From NCBI RefSeq assembly GCF_038007465.1, contig NZ_JBBOXF010000001.1, positions 1,497,501-1,561,500 of the forward strand: DNA of 64,000 nucleotides. Reading direction: 5' to 3'. Shown here piece after piece: positions 27,729-36,513 of the stretch. The position numbers and the translations under genes are program-made. Numbering within the stretch: the first letter of the stretch is position 1; each line of letters begins with the position of its first letter. This DNA comes from Sporosarcina sp. FSL K6-1508. GTDB taxonomy: Bacteria; Bacillota; Bacilli; Bacillales_A; Planococcaceae. Below the pieces are notes generated by a model. The model made no database searches. It worked only from the letters and a program-made list of their open reading frames with translations, and was not told the DNA's origin.

Positions 27729-28856
27729 ATGAAAAGACTAGGTATACTACCCGGACTTGCAGTCATTCTGCTACTCGGAGGGTGTCTTCCTTCATTCGGA
27801 ACAGAAAAAGAGGAAGTTATTCAAGAGAATGAAGAAAGCATTGAAGAAACTGTCATGATACCGAATATTCAATTGAAAGATGAATTTTACAAGACGCTTA
27901 TACCCTTCAAGAAAAGTGCCAGCCGTGGTCTTATCGTCAGCAAGATGAATACCAAATACGATATACAGGAAGCAGAAGAAGGTCTATTGCGCCTCTCAAA
28001 TCAGCACTTTGATACTAAAAATCATTTCTTCCAAGAAGGGCAACATATTGACAAAGAGACTGCCAGTTCATGGTTGTCAAGAAGTTCGGCTGATGAAGCA
28101 GGTTTGAATCCGCCTATCAAGGAAGGTATGAGTGAAGAAACTGCCTCGGAAGAAGCGCCGAATTATCTGGCACATATTGTCGAACAGAACTTCCTTGTTA
28201 TGACGGATGAAAAAAAACTCCGTCTTGCCGGTATTTCGGTCGGTCTAGCACTCAATTCAATCAGCTATTCAAGAAGTGGAAAAGAGACAGAGATAACGGA
28301 TAAGGTAATCGAACAGCAAGGCATGAAAATGGCAGAAGAAGTCGTTCGACGTTTGCGTACACAGGAAGGGCTATCAGATATCCCGATTGTTGTCGGACTG
28401 TTTAAACAAGAAAGCCGCAACTCGATCGTTCCAGGGACATACTTTGCGACAGCTGTTGCTGGAAAAGGCCAATCGGCACCGACAGGTTGGAAAAAAGTTA
28501 ATGAGAAATACGTAGTATTCCCGGCGTCTTCAAGTAATGGGGAATATAGGGATATGAATGATAAGTTTGCTAGCTTCAAACAGGACATTGATGCATATTT
28601 CCCTAGTTTTGTTAACGTAATTGGTACAGGATTTTATAAAGACGGCAACTTAAAATCGCTAAAAATAGAAGTTCCAATCCAATTTTTTGGTACAAGTGAA
28701 ACGATTGGCTTTACGCAATATTTGACAGACCTCGTTATCACCTATTTCCCAAATGTCCATACTGAAGTGAGTATAACGTCTGTCAACGGCCCAGAAGCCT
28801 TAATTGTGAATGAAGCTGGGGACGCCAAGCCATACGTTCATATTTATGGCTATTGA
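27729..28856 (+). CDS. camS: CamS-family sex pheromone-type lipoprotein (YerH)
   Basis: 375-residue lipoprotein with signal and lipobox LLGGC (Cys at residue 19). The CamS domain follows, recognisable by NIQLKDEFYKT, LIPFKKSASRGLIV and the C-terminal FPNVHTEVSI. In staphylococci and enterococci the signal peptide of such proteins is processed into a plasmid-transfer pheromone; in Bacillales the role is unclear. Starts 5 bases after ligA, as in B. subtilis. Confidence 0.92.
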   Translation: MKRLGILPGLAVILLLGGCLPSFGTEKEEVIQENEESIEETVMIPNIQLKDEFYKTLIPFKKSASRGLIVSKMNTKYDIQEAEEGLLRLSNQHFDTKNHFFQEGQHIDKETASSWLSRSSADEAGLNPPIKEGMSEETASEEAPNYLAHIVEQNFLVMTDEKKLRLAGISVGLALNSISYSRSGKETEITDKVIEQQGMKMAEEVVRRLRTQEGLSDIPIVVGLFKQESRNSIVPGTYFATAVAGKGQSAPTGWKKVNEKYVVFPASSSNGEYRDMNDKFASFKQDIDAYFPSFVNVIGTGFYKDGNLKSLKIEVPIQFFGTSETIGFTQYLTDLVITYFPNVHTEVSITSVNGPEALIVNEAGDAKPYVHIYGY

Positions 28857-28926
28857 TCATCATAACTTTTCAACATTATGGGAAGATGATATGATTAACC
28901 GTACAATTCAAAGAGGAGGAGAAACG

Positions 28927-29214
28927 ATGACACAATTGACGATAGATGAAGTGAAACGTCACGCGGGCCTTGCAAGGATTGCGCTGTCTGACGCTGAAGC
29001 GGAAATGTATGCCGGGCAGCTCGGAGACATGATCGAATTTGCCAATAAACTGCAAGAAGTGGACACTGAGCAGGTTGCTCCCATGACACATCCACTGCCG
29101 CTTTATAATGTATTGCGCAAGGATATCCCAACAGACGCACTTGACAGGGAAGAGATGTTGAATAGTGTGAAAGAACATGAAGCGGGACAAATCAAAGTGC
29201 CGACTATCCTTTGA
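28927..29214 (+). CDS. gatC: aspartyl/glutamyl-tRNA amidotransferase subunit C
   Basis: 95-residue stabilising subunit of GatCAB, which converts Glu-tRNA(Gln) and Asp-tRNA(Asn) to the amidated forms. Motifs: IDEVKRHAGLARI at the N-terminus, LQEVDTEQVAPMTHPLP in the middle, and QIKVPTIL at the C-terminus. ATG 28927 chosen for the strong AGAGGAGGAG site; an earlier in-frame start at 28810 would overlap camS. Confidence 0.96.
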   Translation: MTQLTIDEVKRHAGLARIALSDAEAEMYAGQLGDMIEFANKLQEVDTEQVAPMTHPLPLYNVLRKDIPTDALDREEMLNSVKEHEAGQIKVPTIL

Positions 29215-29239
29215 TGAATGGATTTAAGGAGGAAAAACA

Positions 29240-30703
29240 ATGACACTATTTAAAAAGACGGCAACAGAACTTCAGTCGCTATTACATAATCGGGAAGTAT
29301 CTGTCAAAGAATTGACGGAAGAATCACTAACCCGTATTGCAAAAATAGATGGACAGGTACAAGCTTTTCTGTCGACGAATGAAGATTGGGCACTTGCTAA
29401 AGCAGAAGAATTGGACAAACTGCCAATGGACGGACGCGGTCCGCTTTTCGGTTTACCAATCGGCTTAAAAGATAACATCGTCACAAAAGGGATTGTTACA
29501 ACAGCCGGAAGTAAGATGCTCGAAGATTTCGTTCCAGTCTATGATGCAACTGTCGTTGATAAAATCAACGAAGCTGGGCTCGTAACAATCGGAAAATTGA
29601 ACATGGACGAATTTGCCATGGGATCTACGACAGAGAGATCTGCATTCAAAACAACACATAATCCTTGGAATCTTGAATACGTCCCAGGTGGCTCATCAGG
29701 CGGTTCTGCGGCAGCAGTGGCAGCTGGAGAGGTGGCATTCTCTCTTGGTTCTGACACAGGCGGCTCCGTTCGTCAACCTGCAGCATTTTGTGGCGTCGTG
29801 GGTATGAAGCCGACATACGGCCGTGTATCACGCTCTGGACTTGTAGCATTCGCATCATCATTAGACCAAATTGGCCCGATCACGCGCAATGTTGAAGACA
29901 ATGCATTATTGCTTAGTGCAATTACTGGCCTAGATGCAAAGGATTCATCCACGTCACCGCAGGCAGTTCCTGATTTCAGAGCTGCGCTAACTGGTGATAT
30001 CAAAGGCTTGAAAATCGGTGTTCCGACAGAGTATCTAGGCGAAGGAGTATCTGCAGAAGCGAAAACCGCAGTGATGGAAGCGCTAAAAGTACTTGAATCA
30101 CTTGGCGCTGAGTGGGAAGAAGTTTCACTTCCACATTCGAAATATGCATCTCCCGTGTACTATGTTATTTCGTCATCTGAAGCATCATCGAACCTGGCTC
30201 GCTTTGACGGTATTCGTTATGGCTACCGTGCCGAGGGTGTCAAAAATCTTGAAGAACTTTACGCAAGATCACGTTCTGAAGCTTTTGGCGACGAAGTGAA
30301 AAAACGTATTTTGTTCGGTATGTATGCACTAGGTGCAGCCCATCATGAGGATTTATATGTAAAATCACAAAAGGTACGTACGCTAATTGCACAAGACTTT
30401 GCAACCCTTTTTGAAAAATATGATGTAATCATCGGCCCTTCTTCCGCGACGACAGCTTATAAAATTGGCGAGAAAATTCACGATCCGTTGACGTTATATG
30501 CAAATGATGTGTTAACAGTTCCCATTAACCTAGCAGGTGTACCGGCAATTTCAGTTCCATGCGGTTATTCGGATGGACTTCCGCTGGGACTCCAAATCAT
30601 TGGGAAACATTATGATGAGGCGACATTGTATAAAGTGGCGCATGCTTATGAACAAGCGACCGATTTCCATACACAAACTCCGGTCACATGGGAGGGGAAA
30701 TAA
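29240..30703 (+). CDS. gatA: aspartyl/glutamyl-tRNA amidotransferase subunit A
   Basis: Amidase-signature subunit that hydrolyses glutamine and passes ammonia to GatB. 487 residues. The Ser-cisSer-Lys catalytic set is visible: Lys in LKDNIVTKG (about residue 76), cis-Ser in GGSSGGSAAAVAAG, and the nucleophilic Ser in DTGGSVRQPA (about residue 176). Strong site AAGGAGG. This glutaminase, unlike PurQ in the same window, looks fully intact. Confidence 0.98.
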   Translation: MTLFKKTATELQSLLHNREVSVKELTEESLTRIAKIDGQVQAFLSTNEDWALAKAEELDKLPMDGRGPLFGLPIGLKDNIVTKGIVTTAGSKMLEDFVPVYDATVVDKINEAGLVTIGKLNMDEFAMGSTTERSAFKTTHNPWNLEYVPGGSSGGSAAAVAAGEVAFSLGSDTGGSVRQPAAFCGVVGMKPTYGRVSRSGLVAFASSLDQIGPITRNVEDNALLLSAITGLDAKDSSTSPQAVPDFRAALTGDIKGLKIGVPTEYLGEGVSAEAKTAVMEALKVLESLGAEWEEVSLPHSKYASPVYYVISSSEASSNLARFDGIRYGYRAEGVKNLEELYARSRSEAFGDEVKKRILFGMYALGAAHHEDLYVKSQKVRTLIAQDFATLFEKYDVIIGPSSATTAYKIGEKIHDPLTLYANDVLTVPINLAGVPAISVPCGYSDGLPLGLQIIGKHYDEATLYKVAHAYEQATDFHTQTPVTWEGK

Positions 30704-30705
30704 TA

Positions 30706-32136
30706 ATGAACTTTGAAACAGTAGTCGGACTTGAAGTCCACGTAGAACTTAAAACCGATTCAAAAATCATGTCACCGGCCCATGCTCACTTCGGCGCGGA
30801 ACCGAATATGAATATCCACGTAATCGACTTGGCTTACCCAGGTGTGTTACCGGTGATGAACGAACGTGCGGTTGATTTTGGTATGAAAGCGGCAATGGCA
30901 CTTAACTGTGAAATCGCGCCGATCACTAACTTCGATCGCAAGCATTATTTCTATCCGGATAATCCGAAAGCGTATCAAATTTCCCAAGATGACCGTCCAA
31001 TCGGAGCAAACGGTTGGGTCGAAATAGAAGTTGACGGCAAGAAGAAAAAAATTCGCATTGAACGCGTCCACCTTGAGGAAGATGCCGGGAAATTGACACA
31101 TTCCGATGAAGGTCACTCACTTGTCGACTTGAACAGACAAGGGACGCCACTTATTGAAATTGTGACAGAAGCAGATGTACGTTCTCCAGAAGAAGCGTAT
31201 GCGTTTCTTGAAAAGTTGAAAGCAATTATTCAATACACAGGTGTTTCCGATGTCCGCATGGAAGAGGGGTCACTCCGATGTGATGCGAATATTTCTATCC
31301 GTCCATTCGGGCAGGAAGAGTTCGGCACGAAAACGGAATTGAAAAACTTGAACTCATTCAACTTTGTCCGCAGAGGAATCGCGTATGAAGTGGGACGTCA
31401 AGAAGAAGTGTTGTTAGCGGGTGGAAAAATTGATCAGGAAACACGTCGTTATGATGAAGCAACAGGTAAAACACTTCTAATGCGTGTGAAAGGTCCAGCG
31501 AACGATTATCGTTTTATTCCTGAACCTGACTTGACAGACATTCATATCGACGAAGCATGGATGGAACGGGTTCGCGCTGAAATCCCTGAACTTCCCGATG
31601 CTCGTAAGGAACGTTATATAAATGACCTTGACCTTCCTGCTTATGATGCAATGGTTTTGACATTGACAAAAGATATGTCCGATTTCTTTGAAGCAACTGT
31701 TGCGGCTGAAGCGGATGCAAAGCTTGCATCGAACTGGCTGATGGGTGAAGTTTCGGCTTATCTAAATGCAGAGTCGAAAGAACTTGATGCGACAGCACTA
31801 ACGCCTGAAGGACTTGCAAGTATGATCAAGCTCATTACTGATGGTACGATTTCATCAAAAATCGCAAAAAAAGTGTTCAAAGAATTGATTGAAAACGGAG
31901 GAAATGCTGTAGATATCGTCAAAGAAAAAGGACTTGTCCAAATTTCTGATGAAGGCACGCTCCGTACAATCGTCACTGAAACATTAGATGCAAACGAACA
32001 ATCGATCGAAGACTATAAAAACGGGAAAGAACGTGCAGTCGGCTTCCTCGTCGGTCAAATTATGAAAGCGACGAAAGGGCAAGCAAATCCGCCACTCGTC
32101 AATAAAATCCTTCTCGAGGAAATCGCGAAGAGATAA
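30706..32136 (+). CDS. gatB: aspartyl/glutamyl-tRNA amidotransferase subunit B
   Basis: Kinase/transamidase subunit of GatCAB, 476 residues. Starts FETVVGLEVHVELKT, contains YFYPDNPKAYQISQ, the HLEEDAGK metal-site motif, and the C-terminal YqeY-like tail from about residue 330. Site GGAGGGG upstream of ATG 30706; an earlier in-frame start at 30688 overlaps that site. Directly follows gatA and ends at a terminator. Confidence 0.98.
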   Translation: MNFETVVGLEVHVELKTDSKIMSPAHAHFGAEPNMNIHVIDLAYPGVLPVMNERAVDFGMKAAMALNCEIAPITNFDRKHYFYPDNPKAYQISQDDRPIGANGWVEIEVDGKKKKIRIERVHLEEDAGKLTHSDEGHSLVDLNRQGTPLIEIVTEADVRSPEEAYAFLEKLKAIIQYTGVSDVRMEEGSLRCDANISIRPFGQEEFGTKTELKNLNSFNFVRRGIAYEVGRQEEVLLAGGKIDQETRRYDEATGKTLLMRVKGPANDYRFIPEPDLTDIHIDEAWMERVRAEIPELPDARKERYINDLDLPAYDAMVLTLTKDMSDFFEATVAAEADAKLASNWLMGEVSAYLNAESKELDATALTPEGLASMIKLITDGTISSKIAKKVFKELIENGGNAVDIVKEKGLVQISDEGTLRTIVTETLDANEQSIEDYKNGKERAVGFLVGQIMKATKGQANPPLVNKILLEEIAKR

Positions 32137-32142
32137 AAAAGG

Positions 32143-32192
32143 AGACGCTCTGTCAAAGACTGCACCAAGTCTCATGACAGGGCGTCTTTTTC
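32143..32192 (+). terminator. gatCAB terminator
   Basis: Stem AGACGCTCTGTCA / TGACAGGGCGTCT (G-T pairs allowed) with a long loop and a T tract, immediately after gatB. Confidence 0.85.
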
Positions 32193-32221
32193 TAATAAAG
32201 ATAAGAAAATATGTTTTTTTC

Positions 32222-32463
32222 AACCTGGAGCAGTGTCTAGCTCCAGCGCCAAGCCCCTCAGGTCATAAGCAATCCAACTAGGAAGGATTGAACTGCATCC
32301 TTCCCTGGCAAAGAGCCCACGTCGTGCCTGCAAGGATGCAGTTATGCAGTGGGGAGGGATTGAACTTCATCCCTCCTTGTTGCGACAGGACGTCGCGAAC
32401 TTAGACTGCCTTCCTTTATCGACTTATGCCTGTCGGGTCTACCAAGGCGCTTGCGCTTTTCTA
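32222..32463 (+). repeat. type C repeat (CTGGAGC-hairpin element), long copy
   Basis: Begins with the hairpin CTGGAGCAGTGTCTAGCTCC, continues CAGCGCCAAGCCCCTCAGGTC, and ends GGGTCTACCAAGGCGCTTGCGCTTTTCTAA. The middle holds AGGAAGGATTGAACTGCATCC and GGGAGGGATTGAACTTCATCC blocks. The second block recalls the insertion in the type B unit at about 2170. It fills the gap between the gatB terminator and the thioredoxin-like gene; no coding potential seen. Confidence 0.75.
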
Positions 32464-32520
32464 ATCTCGTAATTTGATTCGCGGGTAAGGACGACGTACA
32501 ATTAAATAAAAGGAGTGTGG

Positions 32521-33096
32521 ATGATTTTGAAAACAGAAAAAGACTATTTTGATGAAGCCATTTCACTCGAACAGTATATGGACAAGATGGAAAAGCATAA
32601 GGAAGAAAGCTTCCGTATTTATGAGCAATTTGAAGTGCCGGCAGACGATGAATTCATCGAACTGTTAAAAGAAAAGAAACCGGATATCCTGGTCATTACG
32701 GAAGATTGGTGCGGAGATGCAATGATGAACAATCCGATTCTCCGACGGATTGCCGAAGCTGCGAATCTTGACGTGCGTACTGCATACCGTGATGCGGATA
32801 CGGATTTGATCGATAAACATCTGACTAACGGCGGCCGATCAATTCCAGTTTATTTATTGCTTAACGAAAAAGGGGAAGTTGAAGCGAAATGGGGGCCGCG
32901 TGCAGCCGTTATCCAAGAATACGTTTTGGAGCTGCGCAAAGACTTGCCGGCGGCAGATTCACCAGACTACAAAGAAAAACAAAAGGAATTCATTGAACGG
33001 ATTACCGCAGAGTATACATCTAAGCCTGAACATTGGCTGACAGTGTACGATGATATCCGTAAAACCTTCCTTCCGGTATTGCAAAAACAAGCGTAA
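32521..33096 (+). CDS. thioredoxin-like protein
   Basis: 191-residue cytosolic protein with a thioredoxin fold. The motif ITEDWCGDAMMNNPI around residue 65 corresponds to the active-site region, but the usual CxxC is reduced to WCGD with only one Cys, so ordinary disulfide exchange is unlikely. SIPVYLLLNE supplies the cis-Pro (after Ile). Such proteins are common single genes in Bacillales and their function is unproven. ATG 32521 chosen; AGGAG lies 5 bases upstream, which is short, and TTG 32527 would give better spacing. Confidence 0.85.
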   Translation: MILKTEKDYFDEAISLEQYMDKMEKHKEESFRIYEQFEVPADDEFIELLKEKKPDILVITEDWCGDAMMNNPILRRIAEAANLDVRTAYRDADTDLIDKHLTNGGRSIPVYLLLNEKGEVEAKWGPRAAVIQEYVLELRKDLPAADSPDYKEKQKEFIERITAEYTSKPEHWLTVYDDIRKTFLPVLQKQA

Positions 33097-33219
33097 TTAT
33101 TAATTAGAGCTGTTCTATGAAGTACATGCAACCAACGAAGCTACGGGTACGTCCTATCATTGGAACAATTTGGATGACCAACACAAAAAACATATGTACG
33201 AATAGAGAGGGAATTCCGG

Positions 33220-34158
33220 ATGAAACGTGCACGAATTATTTACAATCCGACGTCGGGACGCGAAGCATTCCGCAAACACCTGGGTGAAGTTCTTGAAAAA
33301 CTTGAACAAGCGGGTTACGAAACATCTTGTCATGCGACAACGTGTGAGGGAGATGCAACAAAAGCGGCTAAATATGCTGTAGAATCGGATTTTGACTTAA
33401 TAATTGCAGCAGGCGGGGATGGCACATTGAATGAAGTCATTGCGGGCGTTAGTCCCTTTGAGAAGCGTCCTAAAGTCGGGCTCATTCCCACGGGAACAAC
33501 GAACGACTTTGCACGTGCGCTGCGCATTCCCCGGGATATTAATGAGGCAGTGGATATTATTATCCGTGGAGAAACAATACCAGTCGATGTCGGCATAATG
33601 AACGGCCGCCATTTCATAAATATTGCAGGCGGCGGCAGATTAACCGAGTTGACATATGATGTGCCAAGCAGGTTGAAGACAGTGCTTGGCCAGCTTGCAT
33701 ATTATTTAAAAGGCATCGAGATGTTGCCGTCTATTCATTCCACTCATGTCAAGATTGAATACGACGGAGAAGTATTTGAAGATGAAGCGATGATGTTCCT
33801 TGTCGGCTTGACAAATTCAGTCGGTGGTTTTGAAAAGCTGGCGCCTGATTCGAGTATTAACGATGGAAAATTCACATTGCTTATCCTGAAAAAATGTAAT
33901 ATCGCAGAATTCATACGTGTTGTTTCGCTTGCTCTTAGAGGAGAGCATCTTGATGATCCGCTTGTCATTTCCACTAAAGCAGAAAAAATTACAGTGACAT
34001 CAACTGAAAAGGTCCTTCTGAATCTAGACGGGGAATACGGCGGCGTATTGCCGGCAGTGTTTGAAAACCTTTACAGGCATATTGAAATGTTTGTTCCTAC
34101 GGATGAGTTGCGGAAAGAGGATCGGATAGATCTGCTGGATTCTCCGCAAGAACAGTAA
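33220..34158 (+). CDS. dgkB: diacylglycerol kinase (DgkB / YerQ)
   Basis: 312-residue soluble lipid kinase that recycles diacylglycerol from lipoteichoic acid synthesis to phosphatidic acid. The N-terminal DAGK catalytic domain has IYNPTSGRE, the nucleotide motif AAGGDGTLNEV (about residues 63-73) and PTGTTNDFARAL. The C-terminal half has the GGFEKLAPDSSINDGK segment. Follows gatB in the conserved order (B. subtilis gatB-yerQ-yefA), with the thioredoxin-like gene and a repeat inserted between. Confidence 0.95.
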   Translation: MKRARIIYNPTSGREAFRKHLGEVLEKLEQAGYETSCHATTCEGDATKAAKYAVESDFDLIIAAGGDGTLNEVIAGVSPFEKRPKVGLIPTGTTNDFARALRIPRDINEAVDIIIRGETIPVDVGIMNGRHFINIAGGGRLTELTYDVPSRLKTVLGQLAYYLKGIEMLPSIHSTHVKIEYDGEVFEDEAMMFLVGLTNSVGGFEKLAPDSSINDGKFTLLILKKCNIAEFIRVVSLALRGEHLDDPLVISTKAEKITVTSTEKVLLNLDGEYGGVLPAVFENLYRHIEMFVPTDELRKEDRIDLLDSPQEQ

Positions 34159-34199
34159 TCAGTAGTTAGGGTTAAGTATTTAACAGATTGGATAAAATG

Positions 34200-34243
34200 A
34201 GGTGCAGGGTTGTCAAAAGTGGACATCCCTGCACCTTATTTTT
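34200..34243 (+). terminator. dgkB terminator
   Basis: Stem AGGTGCAGGG(T)TGTC / GGACATCCCTGCACCT with a T tract, 40 bases after dgkB. Confidence 0.9.
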
Positions 34244-34265
34244 TATAAGGAAACTATAAGTTTTT

Positions 34266-34461
34266 GAACCTGGAGCAGTGTCTAGCTCCAGCGCCCAGCC
34301 CCTCGGGTCTACCAAGGCGCTTGCGCTTTTCTTAAATGTCTAGCTCCAGCGCCTAGCACCTCGAGTCGCTTCAGTCCTTAAGTTAAAGGCAAAGACCGCC
34401 TTTTACTTAAGGCCTTTCAGCGCTTTTCGGGTCTATCAAGGCGCTTGCGCTTTTCTTAAAT
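34266..34461 (+). repeat. two tandem type C repeats abutting the NUDIX gene
   Basis: Copy 1 (34268-34337) has the CTGGAGC hairpin, CCAGCGCCCAGCCCCTCGG and ends GGCGCTTGCGCTTTTCTTAAATG. Copy 2 (34338-34461) begins TCTAGCTCCAGCGCC, carries a long AAGTTAAAGGC ... GCCTTTTACTT palindrome, and ends with the same CGCTTGCGCTTTTCTTAAATG. The TTA in that last motif is the stop codon of the convergent NUDIX gene. Confidence 0.8.
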
Positions 34462-34893
34462 GAATTCAATTGCCTGATCTTGATCGGCAGCAAGTTCCGG
34501 CAGCTTGTCGATAGGGATCCAACGATGGCAGAAAGTCATACCGTCGTCCTTGCCACCTCCCTTTACGCGGTAATCCCATCCTGCATGTACTTCGCCGATG
34601 AACGTAAGGTGGAAAATATTTCTTTCGTATATGACATTCTTATGTTCAGGAAAATAATTTGTTTTATTGACTTTCCCTTTTAACACCAACTCATCTCTGT
34701 TAATGCCTGTTTCTTCTTCGATTTCCCGATATAATGCATCTATCAGAAGCTCGTCCTCTTCAATTGATCCCCCGGGCACTTGCAAACCGGCTTCAGGAAA
34801 GTCTTTTTGCTCGAACACAAGGATTTCACGTTCGGCATCTTCCCCTTTTGTAATATAAGCCAATACTTTTCTTTTCAGTTCCATTGTGTTCAC
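34456..34893 (-). CDS. NUDIX hydrolase
   Basis: 145-residue nucleoside-diphosphate-X pyrophosphatase of unknown substrate. The Nudix box is present: GGSIEEDELLIDALYREIEEETG (residues about 41-63), with GX5E, REIEEE and the trailing G. Residues 64-145 hold an RDELVLKGKVNK segment. Transcribed divergently from the cyd genes, with GAGGTG upstream of ATG. The stop codon lies in the edge of a type C repeat, so the original C-terminus may have been changed. Confidence 0.92.
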   Translation of the reverse strand: MNTMELKRKVLAYITKGEDAEREILVFEQKDFPEAGLQVPGGSIEEDELLIDALYREIEEETGINRDELVLKGKVNKTNYFPEHKNVIYERNIFHLTFIGEVHAGWDYRVKGGGKDDGMTFCHRWIPIDKLPELAADQDQAIEFI

Positions 34894-34902
34894 CTCACAT
34901 TA

Positions 34903-34945
34903 GTTCACTTATGATACACAATATTCAGAACGATCGCAAGTGAAC
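34903..34945. promoter_or_regulatory. inverted repeat in the nudix-cyd intergenic region
   Basis: GTTCACTT at 34903-34910 and AAGTGAAC at 34938-34945 form an 8-bp perfect inverted repeat separated by 27 bases, between the divergent NUDIX gene and the cyd cluster. Could be a paired operator site or a hairpin. It does not match a Rex site well enough for me to name it. Confidence 0.35.
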
Positions 34946-35056
34946 CTCGCGTTAATATTCACACATAGTTCATGTAAATCATTTAAAATCATAACTAATG
35001 AGTGGTATATCGGGTATACAATAGAATCATGATGTATTTGAAAGGGCGTGGCACCA

Positions 35057-35152
35057 GTGTATAAAGTACATGAAAAACGTCTAATATGGCTTGCATTCAT
35101 TATTGCAGGAATTATGCTGTTATCGATCATCGGTAGAATTTTCGGAAGCTGA
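35057..35152 (+). CDS. 31-residue single-span membrane ORF upstream of cydA
   Basis: A GTG-initiated frame preceded by AAAGGG at about 10 bases. It encodes a basic head (YKVHEKR), one hydrophobic helix (LIWLAFIIAGIMLLSIIG) and a short tail RIFGS before TGA. It ends 15 bases before cydA, so it would be co-transcribed with the oxidase genes. I do not recognise it. The composition (basic amphipathic start, 18-residue hydrophobic stretch) looks protein-like, not random. It could be an additional small oxidase subunit or a leader peptide. Confidence 0.5.
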   Translation: MYKVHEKRLIWLAFIIAGIMLLSIIGRIFGS

Positions 35153-35166
35153 AGGGGGATATACAG

Positions 35167-36513
35167 ATGGGAAATGAAGAAGCAGTCTTTTTTTCACGAG
35201 TTTTGACAGAAACAACCTTATCTTTCCACATTATTTACGCAACAATCGGTGTAGGCGTTCCACTTATGATTATGATCGCTCAATGGGTAGGCATAAAGAA
35301 AAATGACGAACACTATATTTTACTTGCACGACGCTGGGCGAGAGGTTTTATCATTACAGTTGCTGTTGGTGTTGTAACAGGAACAGCAATCGGTTTGCAA
35401 TTATCATTATTATGGCCTAATTTCATGGAGCTCGCCGGAAATGTTATTGCACTTCCGTTATTCATGGAAACGTTCGCATTCTTTTTCGAAGCAATATTCC
35501 TAGGTATTTACTTATATACATGGGATCGTTTTGAAAATCAGAAGAAACATTTCCTATTACTCATTCCGGTTGCAATCGGAGCATCCTTTTCGGCGGTATT
35601 CATTACAATGGTTAACGCGTTCATGAACGCCCCACGTGGTTTCGATATCGCTAACGGTGAACTTATTAACGTCAATCCGCTCCTTGCGATGTTCAATCCT
35701 GCAATGCCGACGAAAGTGGCGCACGTTGTCGTCACGGCATATATGACGGCCGCGTTTGTACTTGCAGCAATTGCAGCATTCCGTCTACTGAAAGGATCGA
35801 ATCACGAATACCATAAAAAAGCACTCTATCTTACGATGAAAGTCGGTCTTGTGTTTGCAATTGCTGCGGCGATTATCGGGGACTTCTCGGGAAAATACTT
35901 GGCCGAGTACCAACCTGAAAAACTGGCTGCCGCAGAATGGCATCTAGAGACAAGTGAAAATGCACCTTTGATTATGTACGGCATACTTGCAGATGGAGAA
36001 GTGAAGTACGCCATAAAAATACCATATGCATTGTCATTTCTTGCACACAGCAGTTTTACTCAGGAAGTGACCGGTCTGGATCAATTTCCGGAGGATGAGG
36101 TACCACCTTTGTATATCCATTACCTATTCGACATCATGGTAACGATAGGAATGTGGATGACCCTTCTTGCTGCAGTGTTCTGGTTCGGCATGAAGCGGGG
36201 CTGGAAGATGGTTTCTACCAAATGGTTCCGCTGGCTAATCGTACTTGGCGGACCCCTTTCGATAATAGCGATTGAGGCAGGCTGGTGGCTTGCTGAAGTC
36301 GGAAGGCAGCCGTGGATACTGAGAGGTCTCATGAGAACGCAGGACGCAGCAACAACGAGCGGACATGTTGACACGATGCTTGTCCTATTCTGCCTGCTGT
36401 ACCTTGTGCTTGGAGTCGGCAGTGTCGTTGTACTAAGAAAAATGTTCCGCAACAATCCAGTTGAACGTGAAATTGAAGACCGTGATTCGGAGAAAGGCGG
36501 GGACGTCCTATGA
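35167..36513 (+). CDS. cydA: cytochrome bd quinol oxidase subunit I
   Basis: 448-residue membrane protein carrying the three hemes of the bd-type oxidase. Heme ligands are visible: His in TLSFHIIYATIG (about residue 19), His in TKVAHVVVTAYM (about residue 186) and Met in VTIGMWMTLL. The GRQPW quinol-site motif occurs as VGRQPWIL. The quinol loop is short, as in Bacillus-type CydA. AAGGGGG site upstream; overlaps cydB by 4 nt. Confidence 0.97.
   Translation: MGNEEAVFFSRVLTETTLSFHIIYATIGVGVPLMIMIAQWVGIKKNDEHYILLARRWARGFIITVAVGVVTGTAIGLQLSLLWPNFMELAGNVIALPLFMETFAFFFEAIFLGIYLYTWDRFENQKKHFLLLIPVAIGASFSAVFITMVNAFMNAPRGFDIANGELINVNPLLAMFNPAMPTKVAHVVVTAYMTAAFVLAAIAAFRLLKGSNHEYHKKALYLTMKVGLVFAIAAAIIGDFSGKYLAEYQPEKLAAAEWHLETSENAPLIMYGILADGEVKYAIKIPYALSFLAHSSFTQEVTGLDQFPEDEVPPLYIHYLFDIMVTIGMWMTLLAAVFWFGMKRGWKMVSTKWFRWLIVLGGPLSIIAIEAGWWLAEVGRQPWILRGLMRTQDAATTSGHVDTMLVLFCLLYLVLGVGSVVVLRKMFRNNPVEREIEDRDSEKGGDVL

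Noticed and set aside
32521..33096. Ordinary thioredoxin with CxxC
   Set aside because: Only one Cys is found in the active-site region (WCGD), so it is named thioredoxin-like only.
34880..34902. Rex-like operator TGTGAGGTGAACACA between the NUDIX gene and cydA
   Set aside because: It coincides with the NUDIX ribosome site and matches the Rex consensus poorly.
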